Shown piece after piece: positions 1 through 9,356 of a stretch of 64,000 nt of DNA (its first letter is position 1; each line of letters opens with the position of its first letter). The stretch is from positions 310,001-374,000 of the forward strand of contig NZ_JAHBZJ010000002.1 in the NCBI RefSeq assembly GCF_019635455.1, in the 5' to 3' direction. Under the pieces are notes generated by a model. The model had not been told where the DNA came from and did no database searches. It saw only the letters and a list, made by a program, of their open reading frames with translations. The translations under genes and the position numbers were made by a program. The DNA is from Sphingomonas sp. (GTDB lineage: Bacteria; Pseudomonadota; Alphaproteobacteria; Sphingomonadales; Sphingomonadaceae).

Positions 1-555
1 CCCGGATGCGGGGGTGGAACGCCGCAGCCCGCCCAGGCGCAACCGCCGCTGGCCGGCGCGGCGATCGGCGGCCCGTTCACGCTGGTCGATGGCGACGGAC
101 GCACGGTGACCGACAAGAGCTTCGCGGGCCGCTATCGCATCATGTATTTCGGCTACACTTTCTGCCCCGATGTCTGCCCGGTCGATATGCAGAATATCGG
201 CGCGGGGATGAAGCTGCTGGAAAAGAGCGATCCGGCGATCGCGGCAAAGATCGTGCCGGTGTTCGTCACCGTCGATCCGGCGCGCGACACGCCGGCGGTG
301 GTCAAGCAGTTCGCCACCGCCTTCTATCCCCGCGCGATCGGCCTGACCGGGACCGAACGTCAGGTGGCCGATGCCGCCGCCGCCTATCGCGTCTATTACA
401 AGAAACAGCCGGCGCCGGCCGGATCCACCGGCTATCTGGTGGATCACATGCGCGCTGCCTATCTGATGAGTCCCGACAACAAGCCGATCGCGTTGCTGCC
501 ATCGGACCAGAGTGGCGAGGCGGTCGCCGCCGAGATCAGGAAATGGGTGAACTGA
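1..555 (+). CDS. Sco1/SenC/PrrC-family copper chaperone (5' end outside window)
   Basis: The frame is open from the first base, so the true start lies upstream. The visible part begins with a Pro-Gly-Cys-Gly-Gly segment that could be the lipobox cysteine region of an exported lipoprotein, followed by a Gln/Pro-rich linker. The thioredoxin-like Sco fold follows. It has the copper-binding CPDVCPVD motif (Cys-x3-Cys) and a downstream His in VDHMRAAYL, the third copper ligand of Sco proteins. Sco proteins deliver copper to the CuA site of cytochrome c oxidase at the outer face of the inner membrane. The stop overlaps the start of the next gene by 13 bases, which suggests co-transcription. The family call is firm; copper delivery is inferred from the family. 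Confidence 0.9.
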   Translation, partial: PGCGGGTPQPAQAQPPLAGAAIGGPFTLVDGDGRTVTDKSFAGRYRIMYFGYTFCPDVCPVDMQNIGAGMKLLEKSDPAIAAKIVPVFVTVDPARDTPAVVKQFATAFYPRAIGLTGTERQVADAAAAYRVYYKKQPAPAGSTGYLVDHMRAAYLMSPDNKPIALLPSDQSGEAVAAEIRKWVN

Positions 556-977
556 ACTTCTGGGAACGGCCGCTGGCCAGCCTCGACCGCGCGCAGTGGG
601 AAGCCTTGTGCGACGGGTGCGGCAAATGCTGCCTGCACAAGATCGAGGATGCCGATACCGGCGACCTGTATGCGACGAATGTCGCCTGCCGCCTGCTCGA
701 CCGGGACGCTGGACGGTGCAGCGACTATCGGCATCGCCACGCCTATGTCGCCGAATGCGTGCGATTGAACGCGGGAAATGTCGAGACGATCGGCTGGCTC
801 CCGCGGACCTGCGCCTATCGGTTGCGGGCGGCGGGCGAGCCGTTGCCGGACTGGCACTATCTGGTGAGCGGGGACCGCGAGGCGGTGCATCGGGCGGGCG
901 AATCGGTGCGCGGATGGACGATATCGGAGGATGTCGCCGGCGATCTGGAGCATCACATGGTCGATCGGATCCTGTGA
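543..977 (+). CDS. YcgN/YkgJ-type cysteine cluster protein
   Basis: This 144-residue protein begins MGELNFWERPLASL and carries the CDGCGKCCLHK cysteine cluster early, with further cysteines at NVACRL, GRCSDY, AECVRL and RTCAYR. The spacing fits the YcgN-like family (UPF0260), a putative zinc- or iron-chelating group with no settled biochemical role. ATG is at 543, inside the end of the Sco gene. The stop TGA overlaps the GTG start of the next gene, so the three genes from 1 to 1648 look translationally coupled. Function beyond metal binding is unknown. Confidence 0.85.
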   Translation: MGELNFWERPLASLDRAQWEALCDGCGKCCLHKIEDADTGDLYATNVACRLLDRDAGRCSDYRHRHAYVAECVRLNAGNVETIGWLPRTCAYRLRAAGEPLPDWHYLVSGDREAVHRAGESVRGWTISEDVAGDLEHHMVDRIL

Positions 978-1648
978 ACGGCGAGATCGACGTCGTCCGC
1001 CACCCGCGCGCGCGGCGGATGAAATTGTCGGTCGATCACGTCACCGGCCGGGTGCGGCTGACGCTACCCCCGCGTGCGCCGGTGGGGCCGGCGATGGAAT
1101 GGGCGCGGCAACAGGGCGACTGGATCGCCCGCGCGCTGGCGGGCCGGGTGGAGGCACAGCCATTCGAGCCGGGCGCGCGGATCCTGTTCATGGGGGAAGA
1201 GGTGGCGCTGGGCTGGGACAGCGGCTTTCCGCGCACGCCGGTGCTGGACGACGGCCAGTTGATCGCGGGCGGCCCGCGCGAGGGCTTTGAACGGCGGATC
1301 GAGCGGTGGCTGCGGCGGCAGGCGCTCATCACCCTTTCCGCCGAAACGGCCGAATATGCATCGCGCGCGGGAGTAGGTGTCGCGCGGGTGGCGATCGGCG
1401 ATCCCAAGGGGCGCTGGGGCAGCTGCGCCAGTTCCGGCGTCATCCGCTATAGCTGGCGGCTGATCCTTGCTCCGCCCGCCGTGCGCCGCGCGACGGTGGC
1501 GCATGAGGTGGCGCACCGCGTCCATATGAATCACGGCCCGGCCTTTCACACGCTGGTACGCACGCTGTTCGATCGCGATCCGTCGCGTGAGCGCGCCTGG
1601 CTGCGCGCCAACGCGATGCGGCTTCATTCGTTCGGGCGGATGACCTGA
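974..1648 (+). CDS. YgjP-like (DUF45/SprT-type) metallopeptidase domain protein
   Basis: The 224-residue protein starts with GTG at 974, overlapping the previous stop (GTGA). The N-terminal part is a beta-rich region (RHPRARRMKLSVDH) typical of YgjP-like proteins. The C-terminal part contains KGRWGSCASSG and the zinc-binding HEVAHRVHMNHG motif, with HExxH plus a downstream His. Family members are predicted zinc-dependent peptidases of unknown substrate, often in small housekeeping operons. The 3' end overlaps the convergent PBP gene by 25 bases. Family is sure; proteolytic activity is inferred from the intact HExxH. Confidence 0.87.
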   Translation: MNGEIDVVRHPRARRMKLSVDHVTGRVRLTLPPRAPVGPAMEWARQQGDWIARALAGRVEAQPFEPGARILFMGEEVALGWDSGFPRTPVLDDGQLIAGGPREGFERRIERWLRRQALITLSAETAEYASRAGVGVARVAIGDPKGRWGSCASSGVIRYSWRLILAPPAVRRATVAHEVAHRVHMNHGPAFHTLVRTLFDRDPSRERAWLRANAMRLHSFGRMT

Positions 1649-3789
1649 GGCTGGCGCGGCGCCTCCCGCGCGGGATCGCGTAGCGGGGCGCGATCGGCCG
1701 GTTCGCCGCGCGGCGGCGCGGCGGCGGTCGGGGTCGGTGCGGGACGCGCGGGGGCGGTCGCCGTCGGGGCGGGCGCGGGGCGGCGGCCGGTCATCCGGTC
1801 GATCCAGTCCTGATCGATCCGCCCGTCGCCCTCGGCGCCCTCGCCACCGGCAGCCGGCGGGGTATCGCCGGGATAGCCGCTTTCGTCGCGGGCGATCGGA
1901 TTGCCGTCGGCATCGACATAGGTGCCGTTGTCCGGCTCGGCATAGGCTTCCTGATCGGGTTCGACCTGCCATTCGGGGAGCGTCACCTGGGTGTCGAACT
2001 GCTCGACCGGGCGGTTGGCGACTGCCGGCTTCATGAATGCGGCGAAGGCGCGCGCGGGGGCGGTGCCGCCCTGTAGCCCGCCGACCCGCTTCGCGTCGTC
2101 GCGCCCCATCCACACGCCGGTGGTGAGGCCCGAGGAAAAGCCCAGGAACCAGCCGTCCTTGTTCGAGGTGGTGGTACCGGTCTTGCCCGCGACCGGGCGG
2201 CCGATCTGCGCCGCACGGCCGGTCCCGGTGTTGACCGCGGTCTGCAACAGATCGGTCATCTGCGCCGCGACATAGGGGGCGACGAGCACGCGTGAGGTAT
2301 CGACCTCATGGCTGTAGATGACCGCGCCGTTCGCGGTCACGCGGGTAATCGCATAGGGGGTCACCGCCACGCCCTTTTGCGAGACCGAGGCAAAGGCGCG
2401 GGTCATGTCGATCAGCCGCACGTTCGACGTGCCGAGCACCATTGCCGGCTGGGTATTGACCGGCGTGGTGATGCCGAACCGCCGGGCCATGTCGGCGACG
2501 GTGCCGAAGCCAACCTCCTCGCCCAGTTTCGCGGCGATGGTATTGACCGAATAGGCAAAGGCGGAGCGCAGCGTCATCTCGCCCGCATAGCGGCCCGAAC
2601 TGTTGCGCGGGGTCCATCCCTTGATCGTCACGGGTGAATCGACGACGCGGTCCTCGACCTTGTGTCCCGCCTCCAGCGCGGCGAGATATACGAACAGCTT
2701 GAATGCCGATCCCGGCTGCCGCACCGCCTGGGTCGCGCGGTTGTAGATCGACGAGACGTAATCGCGCCCGCCGACCATCGCGCGCACCGCGCCGTCACGA
2801 TCAAGGCTGACGAGCGCCCCCTGCGCCCCGGCGGGGGTGTTCGCCTGAATCGCCTGGGTGGCGAGGTTCTGCATCTTGAGGTCGATCGTGGTCCACACGT
2901 CGAGCGGCGCGACGGTCTCATCGATAAGTACTTCGAGCTGGGGGAGAGCCCAGTCGGTGAAATAGCGTACGCTGTTCTGCTTTGCGGGCGCGGCGAGCTT
3001 CACATCGGCCGGCCGCGCGGTCGCCGCCTCTTCGCGGGTGAGCGCGCCGGTTTCGACCATGACGTCGAGCACGACGCTGGCCCGGCCGATCGCCGCCTGG
3101 GCATCGGCGGTGGGGGAATAGCGCGACGGCGCCTTTACCAGCCCGGCGATCACCGCCGCTTCGGAGAGGGTGAGGTTGGTCGCCGGATGGCCGAAAAAGG
3201 TGCGCGAGGCCGCGTCGATGCCATAGGCGCCGCCACCGAAATACACCTTGTTCAGATAGAGTTCGAGGATCTGGTCCTTGGTGAACTTGCGTTCCAGCGC
3301 GAGCGCCAGAACCATCTCGCGAATCTTGCGACCGACATCATATTTGTTCGACAGAAAGATGGTGCGTGCGACCTGTTGGGTGATGGTCGATGCACCCTGA
3401 AGGCGGCGCCCCGTACCCTGATTGTCGATCGCGAACTTGACGATCCGGACCAGCGCGACCGGATCGACCCCCCAATGGGAGCGGAATCGCCGATCCTCGA
3501 TCGCCACCATCGCGTCGCGCATCGGGGCGGGAATCTTCGCATAGTCGATCCACTCGCCATAGCTGGGGCCGAGCGAGACGATCACCGATCCGTCCGCGGC
3601 GTGGACGCGGATCATCTGGCCATTGGGCGAGGATTTCAGCGCCTCGAAGCTCGGCAGCGACGCCTTGGCCGTATAGACGGCGATCAGCAGCGCGACGAAG
3701 CCGGCGAGGATCAGCGCGCCGGCACCGCCGAACACCCAGGTCAGGATGCGGCGTGTCTTGGGGGAAAGCGCGGGCGTGCGGATGGCCAT
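1624..3789 (-). CDS. Class A penicillin-binding protein (PBP1A family; glycosyltransferase plus transpeptidase)
   Basis: The 721-residue protein has a short cytoplasmic N-terminus, one membrane segment (about residues 14-37), then a GT51 glycosyltransferase domain with EDRRFRSHWGVDP and QGASTITQQVARTIF. The transpeptidase domain follows with the three active-site motifs: SxxK in GSAFKLF, SxN in SVNTIA and KTGT in AGKTGTTTSNKDG. The last roughly 90 residues are acidic and then Pro/Ala/Arg-rich, probably disordered. Such enzymes polymerise and cross-link peptidoglycan in the periplasm. It stands alone on the minus strand between an upstream msrB and the convergent peptidase gene. Confidence 0.95.
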   Translation of the reverse strand: MAIRTPALSPKTRRILTWVFGGAGALILAGFVALLIAVYTAKASLPSFEALKSSPNGQMIRVHAADGSVIVSLGPSYGEWIDYAKIPAPMRDAMVAIEDRRFRSHWGVDPVALVRIVKFAIDNQGTGRRLQGASTITQQVARTIFLSNKYDVGRKIREMVLALALERKFTKDQILELYLNKVYFGGGAYGIDAASRTFFGHPATNLTLSEAAVIAGLVKAPSRYSPTADAQAAIGRASVVLDVMVETGALTREEAATARPADVKLAAPAKQNSVRYFTDWALPQLEVLIDETVAPLDVWTTIDLKMQNLATQAIQANTPAGAQGALVSLDRDGAVRAMVGGRDYVSSIYNRATQAVRQPGSAFKLFVYLAALEAGHKVEDRVVDSPVTIKGWTPRNSSGRYAGEMTLRSAFAYSVNTIAAKLGEEVGFGTVADMARRFGITTPVNTQPAMVLGTSNVRLIDMTRAFASVSQKGVAVTPYAITRVTANGAVIYSHEVDTSRVLVAPYVAAQMTDLLQTAVNTGTGRAAQIGRPVAGKTGTTTSNKDGWFLGFSSGLTTGVWMGRDDAKRVGGLQGGTAPARAFAAFMKPAVANRPVEQFDTQVTLPEWQVEPDQEAYAEPDNGTYVDADGNPIARDESGYPGDTPPAAGGEGAEGDGRIDQDWIDRMTGRRPAPAPTATAPARPAPTPTAAAPPRGEPADRAPLRDPAREAPRQPQVIRPNE

Positions 3790-3859
3790 CGGACGGTCCT
3801 TGCCGATCTACGCGTGAACCGGAGATGTCACAAGCGAATCGCGCAGCGCCGCCGCCCGA

Positions 3860-4261
3860 TCAGCCGTCGCCGCGCGGCCGGAATTCCAGCGCGACCGAGT
3901 TGATGCAATAGCGCAGGCCAGTCGGCGGCGGGCCGTCGGGGAACACATGCCCCTGATGCCCGTCGCAGCGCGCGCAGCGGACTTCGGTACGGACCATGCC
4001 ATGGCTGGCGTCGCCATGTGCGGAAATCCGGTCATCGGCGATCGGGCGCGTGAAGCTGGGCCAGCCCGATCCCGAATCATATTTGTCGTCGCTGTCGAAC
4101 AGTTCGAGCTGGCACCCCGCGCAGCGGTAGACGCCATCGGCCTTGTTGTCGGTGAATCGACCGGAAAAGGCGCGTTCGGTCCCCGCCTCGCGCAGGACGA
4201 GAAACTGTTCGGGTGACAGGCGCTTGCGCCATTCCGATTCGGGAAGATTGAGATGCTCCAT
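3860..4261 (-). CDS. msrB: Peptide-methionine (R)-S-oxide reductase
   Basis: The 133-residue protein has the full SelR/MsrB fold. It contains zinc-binding pairs C47-x2-C50 (CAGC) and C96-x2-C99 (CARC), the SGSGWPSF substrate loop near residue 63, and the catalytic RYCINS motif with Cys119. MsrB reduces the R epimer of methionine sulfoxide in proteins, using thioredoxin. The length is normal for the family. Its upstream neighbour on the same strand is a small methyltransferase gene 32 bases away, with no obvious functional link. Confidence 0.95.
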   Translation of the reverse strand: MEHLNLPESEWRKRLSPEQFLVLREAGTERAFSGRFTDNKADGVYRCAGCQLELFDSDDKYDSGSGWPSFTRPIADDRISAHGDASHGMVRTEVRCARCDGHQGHVFPDGPPPTGLRYCINSVALEFRPRGDG

Positions 4262-4292
4262 GGCGGCGATGTGCGGCGCGGATGCGCCGTCG

Positions 4293-4916
4293 TCAATCGG
4301 CCGACTCGTCCTTCCACGCCCACCAGAGCTGCGCCGGCGGCACGTTCCACCATTCCATCGCGTGATCGATGCGCGGGAAATGGGGGGTCAGGAAATTGCG
4401 GACGTTCGGATTGAACTGATAGACCAGGAACTGGCCACCCGGGCGCAGCACCTGTTGCGTCGCCTGGGCGATGGTTTCGCCTACGCCGGGCGGCAGCGTC
4501 GAAAAGGGCAGGCCGGACAGCACATAATCCGCCTCGCGCGCGCCATGATCGGCCACGATCGCGTTCACGTCGGCCGCCGAGCCGTGGATCGCCGAAAAAC
4601 GCGGATCGACGATCGCCCCGCGCAGATAGGCGACAAAATCGGCATTGGTATCGATCGCGATATATTTCGCGTCGGCGGGAAGCCGGTCGAGAATCGCCTG
4701 GCAGAAGGTGCCGACCCCCGGGCCATATTCCACGAACACCTTCGTGTTTTCCCAATCGACGGGACGCAGCATCTTGCGGATCAGCTTGCCCGAGGACGGG
4801 ATGATCGATCCGACCATCACCGGATGTTTGAAAAACCCCTGAAGAAACATCGCCTGGGCCGAGAGGGGCCGCGCGGGCTTGCGCTTCGCGCGGGCAAACG
4901 TGGTCGAACCGGTCAT
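4293..4916 (-). CDS. Class I SAM-dependent methyltransferase, phospholipid N-methyltransferase-like
   Basis: I chose the ATG at 4916 because AAGGGAAATTG precedes it at good distance; an in-frame ATG at 4991 would add 25 residues. The 207-residue protein has [19 protein letters not shown] near the N-terminus, typical of the rRNA-adenine-methylase-like / PmtA-like phospholipid methyltransferases. The SAM-binding motif [10 protein letters not shown] follows, then [11 protein letters not shown], which occupies the place of the NPPY-like motif IV. In PmtA relatives this enzyme methylates phosphatidylethanolamine. Substrate is not shown here and the call rests on motif resemblance. Confidence 0.72.
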   Translation of the reverse strand: MTGSTTFARAKRKPARPLSAQAMFLQGFFKHPVMVGSIIPSSGKLIRKMLRPVDWENTKVFVEYGPGVGTFCQAILDRLPADAKYIAIDTNADFVAYLRGAIVDPRFSAIHGSAADVNAIVADHGAREADYVLSGLPFSTLPPGVGETIAQATQQVLRPGGQFLVYQFNPNVRNFLTPHFPRIDHAMEWWNVPPAQLWWAWKDESAD

Positions 4917-5048
4917 CAATTTCCCTTTGGCGGTGTCACGCGTCTGTAGGACAGGTGCCATGCCTCTGTCATCAGCCACGTTGCAACTCAACGCCCTATC
5001 CGACCGGCCGGTTGCGAAATCGTCCCGAAAGTTTCATGGCGCGGAGCC

Positions 5049-5369
5049 ATGGGGCATCCGCGCGAAGGACAGACCGCCGTCATCTTCGTGTCCGAATCGA
5101 CCGGTTCGGACCCGGCGGGCTATACCGCCGCTGCCGACCAGCTGGGCGAACTGGTCGCGCGGCAACCGGGGTTTCGCGGCGTCGATTGGATCGCGAATGC
5201 CGATGGGGGCGAGATCACGATCAGCTATTGGGCCGACGACGCCAGCGCGGCGGCGTGGCGCGAACATCCCGAACATGCCCGGATCCAGCATGAGGGGCGT
5301 GGCAAATGGCTGCGTCGATACGATCTGATGGTGGCGGAAATCCGTCGTGGCCATCTGTGGGAGCGGTGA
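5049..5369 (+). CDS. Antibiotic biosynthesis monooxygenase (ABM)-domain protein
   Basis: This 106-residue protein matches the small ABM ferredoxin-like fold: AVIFVSESTG strand, a helix with DQLGELVARQPGFRGVDW, then EITISYWADDASAAAWREHPEH, a very typical ABM stretch. Such proteins dimerise; some oxidise aromatic substrates or degrade haem, but most are uncharacterised. The stop TGA overlaps the GTG start of the downstream MFS gene, so the two are probably co-translated. Enzymatic function cannot be read from the sequence. Confidence 0.82.
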   Translation: MGHPREGQTAVIFVSESTGSDPAGYTAAADQLGELVARQPGFRGVDWIANADGGEITISYWADDASAAAWREHPEHARIQHEGRGKWLRRYDLMVAEIRRGHLWER

Positions 5370-6682
5370 GCGCGCTGCCCCGCGATCGCAGCTTCGCGAT
5401 CCTGTTCTGCGTCATGCTGACCATCGCGGCGGGGAACACCGCGCTGCAATCGGTGCTGCCCGCGCTCGGTCGGTCGCTGCGCGTGCCGGACAGCGCGGTC
5501 GCGGCGGCGTTTTCGGTGTCCGCGCTGCTGTGGACGCTCAGCGCCCCGTTCTGGGCGCACCGGTCCGACCATCATGGCCGGCGGAACATGGTGTTGCTCG
5601 GGCTGGTCGGGCTTACCAGTTCGCTGTTCCTGTGCGGCGGATTTCTGGTGGCGGGAATCAACGGGTGGATCACGCCGCTATCGGCGTTCATCTTCTTCAT
5701 CGCGGCGCGGATGATCTATGGCGGGTTCGGATCCGCCGCCCCACCGGCGGTTCAGGCGATCGTCGCGTCCGGGACCAGCCGCGACGCCCGGACCCGTGCG
5801 CTGACCCTGCTCGCCTCCGCCTTTGGTCTTGGCACGATCCTGGGTCCGGCGATCGCGCCCTATCTGGTGATCGGCCATCTGTGGCGCGGCGGGCCGGAGG
5901 TTGGACTGGCCGGGCCGGCATTCATCTTTGGCATCGCCGCCGCCGCGATGCTGGTGGTGGTGATCCGGATGCTGCCGCACGGGGTGGACGACATGATGAC
6001 CCATGGCGCGGCCGCCAGCTACCCCTCGATCGGCGGACAGGCGAGCGGGGCGAGCGTGACGGCGGCCACGGCGCCCCGCGCGCGCAAGATCGGGATGTTC
6101 GACCGCCGCGTGCGGTCTTGGCTGATGAGCGGGCTGGTGCTCGGCCACGCGCAGGCGATGGCGGGTCAGGTGATCGGCTTCCTGATCATCGACCGCCTGG
6201 CGCTCGCCCCGGTCGAGGCGATCCAGTCCACCGGGCTGGTGCTGATGATGGGCGCCGGATCGGCGCTGCTGGCGCAATGGGGGATCATTCCGCTGCTCGA
6301 CCTCAGCCCGCGCCGACTGGTGCTCACCGGGCTGGTGCTGAGCGCGGTGGGAAGCGTCGCGACCGGCACCGCGACCACGCTCTACGGCATCGCCACCGGC
6401 TATGCCCTCACTACGCTGGGCTTCGGCTTTTCGCGCCCGGGCTTCACCGCCGGCGCGTCGCTGGCGGTGGGGCAGGACGCGCAGGGATCGGTCGCCGGCA
6501 AGGTGACGTCGATCAACGGCGCGTCGTTCATCCTCGGCCCGTCGGTCGGCGTCGCGCTGTACCAGCTGTGGCGGCCGCTGCCCTATCTGGCCGCCGCCGC
6601 CGCGTTGGTCGTGCTGATCGCCTATGGCTGGGTCACGTTGCGCCCTTCGGCCCGCGACCCTGAAGCTGACCCGGACCGATAA
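5366..6682 (+). CDS. MFS transporter
   Basis: The GTG at 5366 overlaps the stop of the ABM gene (GTGA) and is preceded by a GGAG-type site. The roughly 438-residue product is strongly hydrophobic with about 12 membrane segments and a cytoplasmic loop around residues 195-235. The loop between TM2 and TM3 has AHRSDHHGRRNMV, a recognisable form of the MFS motif A (GxxxDRxGRR). Late in the protein GFGFSRPGFTAGASLAVG resembles multidrug/tetracycline-type exporters. Substrate is unknown. The 3' end overlaps the convergent Cdc48 gene by 50 bases. Coupling with an ABM protein suggests export or detoxification of a small molecule, which is inference. Confidence 0.88.
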   Translation: MSALPRDRSFAILFCVMLTIAAGNTALQSVLPALGRSLRVPDSAVAAAFSVSALLWTLSAPFWAHRSDHHGRRNMVLLGLVGLTSSLFLCGGFLVAGINGWITPLSAFIFFIAARMIYGGFGSAAPPAVQAIVASGTSRDARTRALTLLASAFGLGTILGPAIAPYLVIGHLWRGGPEVGLAGPAFIFGIAAAAMLVVVIRMLPHGVDDMMTHGAAASYPSIGGQASGASVTAATAPRARKIGMFDRRVRSWLMSGLVLGHAQAMAGQVIGFLIIDRLALAPVEAIQSTGLVLMMGAGSALLAQWGIIPLLDLSPRRLVLTGLVLSAVGSVATGTATTLYGIATGYALTTLGFGFSRPGFTAGASLAVGQDAQGSVAGKVTSINGASFILGPSVGVALYQLWRPLPYLAAAAALVVLIAYGWVTLRPSARDPEADPDR

Positions 6683-8933
6683 AGCCGATCGGATTCAGCG
6701 CCACCGCGTCCTGCTTCATCTTTGCGACCATCTGTTCATAGTCGCGCTCCATCTCCGCCGTGACGGTAGCCCGCGAATCGGCCAGCGCCGCCTCGAAATG
6801 CGCCATCGTCACCTGATCGCTGCGCGGCGTGGTGCGCAGGGCGGCAAGGCCGGCACGGCGCACGACATCCTCCAGGTCCGCGCCGGTGAAGCGATCGGTC
6901 CGCGCCGCCACCGCCGCCAGATCGACATCGTCGGCCAGCGGCATGCGCGCGGTCTGGATCTTCAGGATCCGCTCGCGGCCCGGGGCGTCGGGGACGCCGA
7001 CATAGATCAGTTCGTCGAGCCGGCCCGGCCGCATCAGCGCGGGATCGATCAGATTGGGGCGATTGGTCGCGCCGATCACGACCACGGACTGCAATTCCTC
7101 CAGGCCGTCCATCTCCGCAAGGATCGTGTTGACCACGCGTTCGGTCACCTGTGGTTCGCCCAGGCCGGCGCCGCGCGCGGGGACCAGCGAATCGAGCTCG
7201 TCGATAAAGATGACACAGGGCGCCACCTGTCGCGCGCGGGCGAACAGGCGCGCGATCTGCTGTTCGCTCTCGCCATACCATTTGGAGAGCAGGTCGCTCG
7301 ATTTGGTGGCGATGAAATTCGCCTCCGCCTCGCGCGCGACCGCCTTGGCGAGCAGCGTCTTGCCGGTGCCGGGCGGGCCGTAGAGCAGAAAGCCCTTGGC
7401 CGGGCGGATGCCCAGGCGCCGGAACGCGTCCGGATCCTTCATCGGCAGCTCGACGCCTTCTTTCAGGCGCATCTGCGCATCGTCCAGGCCGCCGACATCC
7501 TCCCATCTGACGTTCGGCTTTTGCACCATCACCTCGCGCATCGCGCTCGGCTGGACGCGTTTCAGCGCCTCGACGAAATCCTCACGGGTGACGGCCAGCG
7601 TTTCCAGCACCTCGGGCGGGATCGTCTTTTCCTGAAGGTTGAGGCGCGGCATGATGCGTCGCACCGCCTCGATTGCCGCTTCACGCGCCAGCGCGGCAAT
7701 GTCGGCGCCGACAAAGCCAAAGGTCGTGCGCGCCAGTTCGGCAAGATCGACCTTGTCGCCCAGCGGCATGCCGCGGGTGTGAATGCCCAGGATTTCGCGC
7801 CGGCCGCGCTCGTCGGGAACGCCGACGACGATTTCGCGATCGAACCGGCCGGGGCGGCGCAACGCTTCGTCGATCGCCTCTGGCCGGTTGGTCGCGGCGA
7901 TGATCACGACATTGGCGCGCGCCTCCAGCCCGTCCATCAGCGTCAGCAGCTGGGCGACCAGCCGCTTTTCCGCCTCGCCCTGGACCTGGCCGCGCTTGGG
8001 CGCGATCGAATCGATCTCGTCGATGAAGATGATCGACGGGGCGTTGGCGTTCGCCTCCTCGAACACGTCGCGCAGGCGCTTTTCCGATTCGCCATAGGCC
8101 GATCCCATGATCTCGGGACCGTTGACGAGGAAGAACTGTGCATCCGATTCGTTCGCGACCGCGCGGGCGAGCCGCGTCTTCCCCGTGCCGGGCGGGCCAT
8201 GGAGCAGCACCCCCTTGGGCGGATCGACGCCCAGCCGCTGGAACAGTTCGGGATAGCGCAGCGGCAGTTCGACCATCTCGCGCAGCTGATCGATCGTCGC
8301 GGCCATGCCGCCGATATCGTCATAGGTGACGTCGGCGCGGCGCAGCTCCTTCGCCTCCTCGAAATCGGAACGCAGCTCGATTTCGGTATTCTCGTCGATA
8401 TGGACGATGCCGCGCGGCGTGGCGGAGGTCACCGCCAGGCGAATTTCCTGCAACGCATAGGCCGGCGCGCCGCGCAGATGCTGAAGCACGTTGGGCGGCA
8501 CGTCGGGAACCCGCTGTTGCCCCACGGTCGATACGGTATCGCCCTGGCACAGGGGGCGGCCGAGAAAGATGCGCTTGAGCGCCCCGGCCGATCCCTCGAG
8601 CCGCAGGTCGCGGCGGGCGGGCGCAAAGACGACACGGGTGGCGGGGCGCGATTCGGCGCGGCGGATTTCGACGAAATCACCCGAGCCGACACCGGCATTG
8701 GCGCGCTGAAGCCCGTCGATCCGGACGATCTCCAGCCCCTCGTCCTCGGGATAGGGAAACACTGCGCGGGCCGGGGTCGAACGCTTGCCGACGATTTCGA
8801 TCACGTCGCCCTGTTGAACGCCGATTTCGGTCATCAGCGCGCGGGGCAGATGGGCGAGGCCCCGGCCGCTATCCTCGGGCCGCGAATTGGCGACCTGATA
8901 TTTCCGTGCGGGGGCGTCTTCGCTGTCCGCCAT
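6633..8933 (-). CDS. CDC48/VCP-type tandem AAA+ ATPase
   Basis: The 766-residue protein has an N-terminal double-psi-barrel-like domain (residues 1-185). Two AAA domains follow. D1 has Walker A GPPGTGKT at 246-253, Walker B IIFIDEID and the second region of homology [22 protein letters not shown]2 has GPPGTGKT near 520, VIFIDELD and [20 protein letters not shown]. Arginine fingers and pore-loop regions appear intact. Cdc48/VAT proteins are hexameric unfoldases, universal in archaea and eukaryotes and scattered in bacteria including some alphaproteobacteria. Substrates in bacteria are largely unknown. The gene stands alone, with a strong leftward terminator about 120 bases upstream isolating it from the LysR side. 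Confidence 0.95.
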   Translation of the reverse strand: MADSEDAPARKYQVANSRPEDSGRGLAHLPRALMTEIGVQQGDVIEIVGKRSTPARAVFPYPEDEGLEIVRIDGLQRANAGVGSGDFVEIRRAESRPATRVVFAPARRDLRLEGSAGALKRIFLGRPLCQGDTVSTVGQQRVPDVPPNVLQHLRGAPAYALQEIRLAVTSATPRGIVHIDENTEIELRSDFEEAKELRRADVTYDDIGGMAATIDQLREMVELPLRYPELFQRLGVDPPKGVLLHGPPGTGKTRLARAVANESDAQFFLVNGPEIMGSAYGESEKRLRDVFEEANANAPSIIFIDEIDSIAPKRGQVQGEAEKRLVAQLLTLMDGLEARANVVIIAATNRPEAIDEALRRPGRFDREIVVGVPDERGRREILGIHTRGMPLGDKVDLAELARTTFGFVGADIAALAREAAIEAVRRIMPRLNLQEKTIPPEVLETLAVTREDFVEALKRVQPSAMREVMVQKPNVRWEDVGGLDDAQMRLKEGVELPMKDPDAFRRLGIRPAKGFLLYGPPGTGKTLLAKAVAREAEANFIATKSSDLLSKWYGESEQQIARLFARARQVAPCVIFIDELDSLVPARGAGLGEPQVTERVVNTILAEMDGLEELQSVVVIGATNRPNLIDPALMRPGRLDELIYVGVPDAPGRERILKIQTARMPLADDVDLAAVAARTDRFTGADLEDVVRRAGLAALRTTPRSDQVTMAHFEAALADSRATVTAEMERDYEQMVAKMKQDAVALNPIGFIGPGQLQGRGPKGAT

Positions 8934-9053
8934 GAACTCTCCTTCCCTGAACCGTCCGGCACTGGTCCGATCGGCTTGCGAGGTTGAGCGCGCCAGATAG
9001 GCATGCGGTTCCGGCGCAGCTAGGGCAGTGATCGTTTCGCGGACGATTCGGGC

Positions 9054-9083
9054 AAAAAAAAGGGCCGGTCCGAGGACCAGCCC
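9054..9083 (-). terminator. Strong intrinsic terminator, leftward
   Basis: Read on the minus strand, GGGCTGGTCC, a 2-base turn and GGACCGGCCC form a 10-bp hairpin with one G-U pair, followed at once by eight T. This can only end leftward transcription coming from above 9084. The only recognised gene to the right is a rightward LysR gene, so the terminated transcript is unexplained (see findings). Confidence 0.8.
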
Positions 9084-9342
9084 ATGAAAGGTTTAGGAGA
9101 GGATGCCTGAAAGGCACGTCCTATGTGCAGTGCGGCGAGAATTTGTGCAAGTGCGAAAAGAAACATGAGTGATTGCACTTGACGCAATCGTAAGCTGCCA
9201 CGTTTTCCGGTGATGACATCGTTGCCAGAAAATCGGCAGACGCGGCACCAGTTTCGAAGCGAAACGCTGCGTCACACAAAATCTGTCGCGGAGCTGCCAC
9301 ATTTCGCTGGCTAGATGGTTGCCAATCCATTCGTCGCACCAC
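9084..9342 (-). ncRNA. Candidate small RNA or small-peptide transcript ending at the 9054-9083 terminator
   Basis: This non-coding-looking stretch lies between cdc48 and lysR. On the minus strand it holds a second hairpin (GTGCC, loop TTTCA, GGCAT at about 9100-9115) just before the terminator, and a perfect 6-7-6 inverted repeat at 9171-9189. One open frame on this strand (9121-9342) could encode 73 residues, or 32 from an inner ATG, with a Cys/His-rich tail (CVKCNHSC). I see no family and no clear ribosome site. A regulatory RNA is at least as likely as a peptide. Evidence is the terminator plus structure only. Confidence 0.35.
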
Positions 9343-9356
9343 ACAAAAGTCATGCC

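Noticed and set aside
6624..8987. A 787-residue open frame on the plus strand across cdc48
   Set aside because: It is the antisense shadow of the Cdc48 gene; high GC at third positions produces long reverse frames. Residues are His/Arg/Gly-rich and show no motif.
9188..9206. Sigma-54-like TGGCA...TTGC on the minus strand
   Set aside because: The GG and GC elements are two bases too far apart for a sigma-54 promoter.
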